Of a DNA stretch of 64,000 nt, positions 61,603 through 64,000 are shown piece by piece. The translations under genes and the position numbers were made by a program. Below the pieces are notes generated by a model that ran no database searches, was not told where the DNA came from, and saw only the letters and a list, made by a program, of their open reading frames with translations. Source of the DNA: Galbibacter orientalis DSM 19592 (GTDB taxonomy: Bacteria > Bacteroidota > Bacteroidia > Flavobacteriales > Flavobacteriaceae); contig NZ_JH651380.1 in NCBI RefSeq assembly GCF_000260115.1, forward strand, positions 372,001 to 436,000, in the 5' to 3' direction. Numbering within the stretch: the first letter of the stretch is position 1; each line of letters starts with the position of its first letter.

Positions 61603-61743
61603 ATGAAAAAAAAACTACTACTTCAAAACTTATCTTGGGATGACTATCGGTTATTTTTTTACCAATATGTTTATTTCCAAACTAGAAATTTCATCACTTT
61701 TATTACGAGCAAAAGTCATTTAGATTTTAACAAACCGACTTAA
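61603..61743 (+). pseudogene. Second decayed 5' copy, frameshifted in the signal peptide
   Basis: Starts MKKKLLLQ; indels put the middle out of frame relative to the full gene (LSWDDYRLFFYQYV), and homology returns at FQTRNFITFIT. Stop follows the same ACCGACTTA junction as in the first copy. No working signal peptide. Confidence 0.75.
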
Positions 61744-61919
61744 ACAACGTTTTTTTAGCTGCTTAAAAGCCCAAGTAAAAATCTTACTACAATTTTGTGA
61801 TAATTTTTTAAAAGTCATATTAAAAAATTGTCATTAAAATAGCGGATTACATTTTATTAAGTATTGAATTAATTGGTGTTCCCTCAGATTTACGATAAAC
61901 CAACGTAAACTATAAACCA

Positions 61920-63668
61920 ATGAAAAAAACTACTATTTCAAAGCTTATCTTTGGGATGCTATTGCTTATTTTATTTAACCAATATGTCCATTCCCAAACA
62001 AGAAATTTCACCAATTCTATTACGAATGAAAGTAATGTAGACAATGCAACTAATGCAATTGATACAGATTTTTCAACAAATGCGTCCATAAGGGCAAGTT
62101 CAGGATTACTTATAGGAATTGGAGCGTATTCTGGAAATTTGGAAGTTCAATTTCCTACAACTGTTCCAGCTAATACCACGTCGTATGTAAAGATAGCTAC
62201 CGATGACAATTTGTTACCAGCATTATTAGGAGGAAGTTTAGGCGGACTCTTATCGGATGTACTTGGGGTAGTGCTTATCGGAAACCAAGAATTTACGGTA
62301 CAAGCGCTAAATGGAACCACTCCAATATTACAAGGTCAATCAGAAATTGATAATGATTTTGCAGGAGATAGACTTAGAATTGTAATTAATAGCCAAGGAG
62401 AATATTTTATTGCTATAACTCCCGCTCAAGCTTATAATAGGGTAAGACTTACCAATAGATTAGGCTCGCTTATAGGGTTGGGAAATACCAAAAGTTTAAG
62501 AATGTTTGAAACCTACTACGTTTCAAACCCATCAGTATGTGCAGATGCTGCTTTTACTTCGTTTGACGGTAGCGGGATTACATTAGACCTATTAAATCTC
62601 GGACAAGCAGGGGTGGTAAATCCAAGAAATGCTATTGATGATAATCCAGATAACTACTCAGAACTCAACTTAGGAATTCTGGGTGTTTTAGCGTCCATTC
62701 AGCAATCTATTTACTTTGAAGGTTCTTCAAATAGTACCGATAGTTATAGCATAAAATTACAATTATCACCATCACTTATTTCTGTAGGTGCTTTAGACAA
62801 CATTAGAATTATTGCTAGTAATAAAGGAGAAGTAGTTCAAGATGTTGCATTTTCAAGCTTATTAAATGTTGATTTACTATCTTTAATTCAGCTTGAAGCA
62901 AATAAAAATCTTCCTTCAACCATTCCATTTAGTCCAGGTGTACCAATAGATAGGGTAACGGTTAGATATACCTCTTTATTAAACGTTGAACTAGCACAAA
63001 GTTTAAATCTTTATGGAGTAACAAGAGCACCTGCTTTACCAACTATAGATGCTGCTTCTCTAGATAAAATGGTTTGTACAGGAAGTACTACAGATTTATT
63101 GGCAAACACAACACCAAATAATTTGGAGTTGAGATGGTATGATGCGCCATCAAATGGAAATCTACTTGGCACAGTAAATTCTGGAGAGACATTTACAACG
63201 CCAGCAATTACAGAAGATACAACTTTTTATGTAGCCGCAGCAACACCGGGTTGTGATACCGAATCTGCTAGGGTAGCTGTAGCTGTATCAGCTATAGAAA
63301 GACCTACCGCTGCAGCTATTTCTATAGTTGGCGCTGAAAATGATATTTGTGAGTCTAGTAATGTTATTTTAGTTCCTGCTAGTAGTATTGATGGAACTTA
63401 TTCTTGGTATTTTGATGCCAATAAAACAACACAAATAACAGACGGTTTAACACAAGGAACTGTAACCTATTCAATAGATAATGAAGGAAAACTCACCATA
63501 GCAGGACTAACAGCTACCGATACTCCTATTGATTATTTTGTAAGTATTACAGATCCAGACACTGGATGTAGTAATGCAAGTGGCGATTTAGCTACAGCAA
63601 CTGTAAATGTAATTATACACTACTCCCCATCTGTAAGACAGTTTAAATATATATCTAATTATTTATGA
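61920..63668 (+). CDS. Secreted surface protein with Ig-like domains, C-terminus cut off by IS3-family element
   Basis: 582 codons as read. Signal peptide MKKTTISKLIFGMLLLILFNQYVHSQ; residues about 27-370 hold two related segments (SNVDNATNAIDTDFSTNASI.. and GVVNPRNAIDDNPDNYSEL..) of a discoidin-like/beta-sandwich type; about 380-575 contain Ig-like domains of cell-surface proteins (LELRWYDAPSNGNLLGT; DTTFYVAAATPGCDTESARV). Natural sequence ends about ATVNV; the last ~18 residues (IIHYSPSVRQFKYISNYL) are encoded by IS DNA. A T9SS sorting domain would be expected at the lost end, so the product is probably not anchored. Two decayed copies of its 5' region lie directly upstream. Confidence 0.8.
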   Translation: MKKTTISKLIFGMLLLILFNQYVHSQTRNFTNSITNESNVDNATNAIDTDFSTNASIRASSGLLIGIGAYSGNLEVQFPTTVPANTTSYVKIATDDNLLPALLGGSLGGLLSDVLGVVLIGNQEFTVQALNGTTPILQGQSEIDNDFAGDRLRIVINSQGEYFIAITPAQAYNRVRLTNRLGSLIGLGNTKSLRMFETYYVSNPSVCADAAFTSFDGSGITLDLLNLGQAGVVNPRNAIDDNPDNYSELNLGILGVLASIQQSIYFEGSSNSTDSYSIKLQLSPSLISVGALDNIRIIASNKGEVVQDVAFSSLLNVDLLSLIQLEANKNLPSTIPFSPGVPIDRVTVRYTSLLNVELAQSLNLYGVTRAPALPTIDAASLDKMVCTGSTTDLLANTTPNNLELRWYDAPSNGNLLGTVNSGETFTTPAITEDTTFYVAAATPGCDTESARVAVAVSAIERPTAAAISIVGAENDICESSNVILVPASSIDGTYSWYFDANKTTQITDGLTQGTVTYSIDNEGKLTIAGLTATDTPIDYFVSITDPDTGCSNASGDLATATVNVIIHYSPSVRQFKYISNYL

Positions 63669-64000
63669 TGCTATTCTTTTTGTATTATAAATTTGATCAG
63701 GTGGTACTTTTCCTATTTCAGTATGCCTTCTTTTGGTGTTATAGAATTCAATATATTCCGTGACCATTTGATAGAGATCTAGACCTCCGTTTGGTGGGTT
63801 TAGATAGATCTTTTCATATTTAAGAGACTTCCAGAAGCGCTCAATAAAAATGTTATCCAAAGCTCTTCCTTTGCTGTCCATAGATATTTGAATATCATGT
63901 TCTTTAAGCACTTCAATATATTCGGAGCTGGTATATTGTGACCCTTGATCGGAGTTATGGATCTCCGTATTGCCATATTGAGCGATAGTGTCTCTAAGAA
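63615..64000 (-). mobile_element. IS3-family insertion sequence, right part only
   Basis: Transposase orfB end plus about 45-50 bp of flanking end sequence (beginning near ACTACTCCCCATCTG). The exact boundary at about 63612-63625 is uncertain because the other end lies outside the window. It interrupts the gene at 61920. Confidence 0.75.
63663..64000 (-). CDS. IS3-family transposase OrfB, C-terminal part
   Basis: The frame continues without stop to the window edge (reading LRDTIAQYGNTEIHNSDQGSQYTSSEY before the internal GTG at 63911). The second Asp of the DDE triad is in HNSDQGSQYTS and the Glu in FIERFWKSLKYE; ends ..TKRRHTEIGKVPPDQIY, typical of IS150-like OrfB integrase cores (rve). OrfB is normally made as an OrfAB fusion by -1 frameshifting; OrfA is outside the window. 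Confidence 0.92.
   Translation of the reverse strand, partial: LRDTIAQYGNTEIHNSDQGSQYTSSEYIEVLKEHDIQISMDSKGRALDNIFIERFWKSLKYEKIYLNPPNGGLDLYQMVTEYIEFYNTKRRHTEIGKVPPDQIYNTKRIAS

Larger units (their letters stand above)
61091..61919. repeat. Two and a half tandem copies of a ~316-bp leader/signal-peptide unit
   Basis: Start codons at 61287, 61603 and 61920 are 316 and 317 bases apart. Each is preceded by the same blocks: GAACTTCG.ATATACT (first two), GTAGGAATCTTACTAC or variant, AATAACGAATAA.ATT, TTACG.ATA.ACCAAC.TAAAC, and AAACCAATGAAAA. Only the third start leads into a full gene. Confidence 0.88.

Overview
The window is AT-rich DNA from a Bacteroidota genome, most likely a marine Flavobacteriaceae. 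The evidence is two SusC/SusD pairs, a hybrid two-component regulator, a Por-type (T9SS) C-terminal sorting domain, FecR/ECF-sigma control, many lipobox proteins and almost no Shine-Dalgarno sequences. No rRNA, tRNA or CRISPR array was seen.

Layout. 1-2112: an operon of a lipoprotein and a multi-pass membrane protein; the membrane protein gene is split by a complete 967-bp IS982-family element with 17-bp inverted repeats and a 7-bp target duplication. 2462-9106: a compact seven-gene accessory block made of two acidic/Arg-cluster proteins, a Cys-rich small protein, a coiled-coil protein, a subtilisin-like protease, and two paralogous peptidoglycan-binding proteins carrying an L,D-transpeptidase-like and a GH19-like domain. 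None of the seven has a recognisable signal peptide. This is the best candidate for an undescribed system. 9303-10181: a lipoprotein TIM-barrel sugar isomerase/epimerase. 10387-16224: a histidine kinase and NtrC-type sigma-54 activator, followed by a putative sigma-54 promoter, a 45-residue Cys-rich protein, a glutamate dehydrogenase, a GreA/Rnk-like factor, a hypothetical protein and a UspA protein, which looks like a stress/nitrogen regulon. 16228-22160 (minus strand): glutathione peroxidase, OmpA-like porin, and a 1190-residue Calx-beta/MBG-repeat T9SS adhesin.

Polysaccharide utilisation. 22517-30502: FecR anti-sigma, STN-containing SusC, SusD, secreted endonuclease/exonuclease/phosphatase-family enzyme and, unusually last, the ECF sigma factor. 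30492-37147 (minus): GH43, aldose 1-epimerase, GH5-like hydrolase, GH127-like beta-L-arabinofuranosidase and GH43, divergent from a hybrid two-component sensor (37623-41657). This suggests an L-arabinose-containing glycan. 42524-60204: an alpha-mannan/N-glycan type locus (GH125, GH92, ROK kinase, MFS sugar transporter, GH2, SusC/D, DUF3823 lipoprotein, DUF4965/glutaminase-like protein), preceded by a LacI-type palindrome.

Repeats. A REP-like ~125-bp element occurs in about seven intergenic copies. Two low-complexity repeat fields bracket the mannan locus (41653-42200 and 60305-60930), sharing a 22-bp inverted match. At 61090-63668 the promoter/signal-peptide region of a surface protein gene occurs three times in tandem; the gene itself is truncated by an IS3-family element that runs off the right edge.
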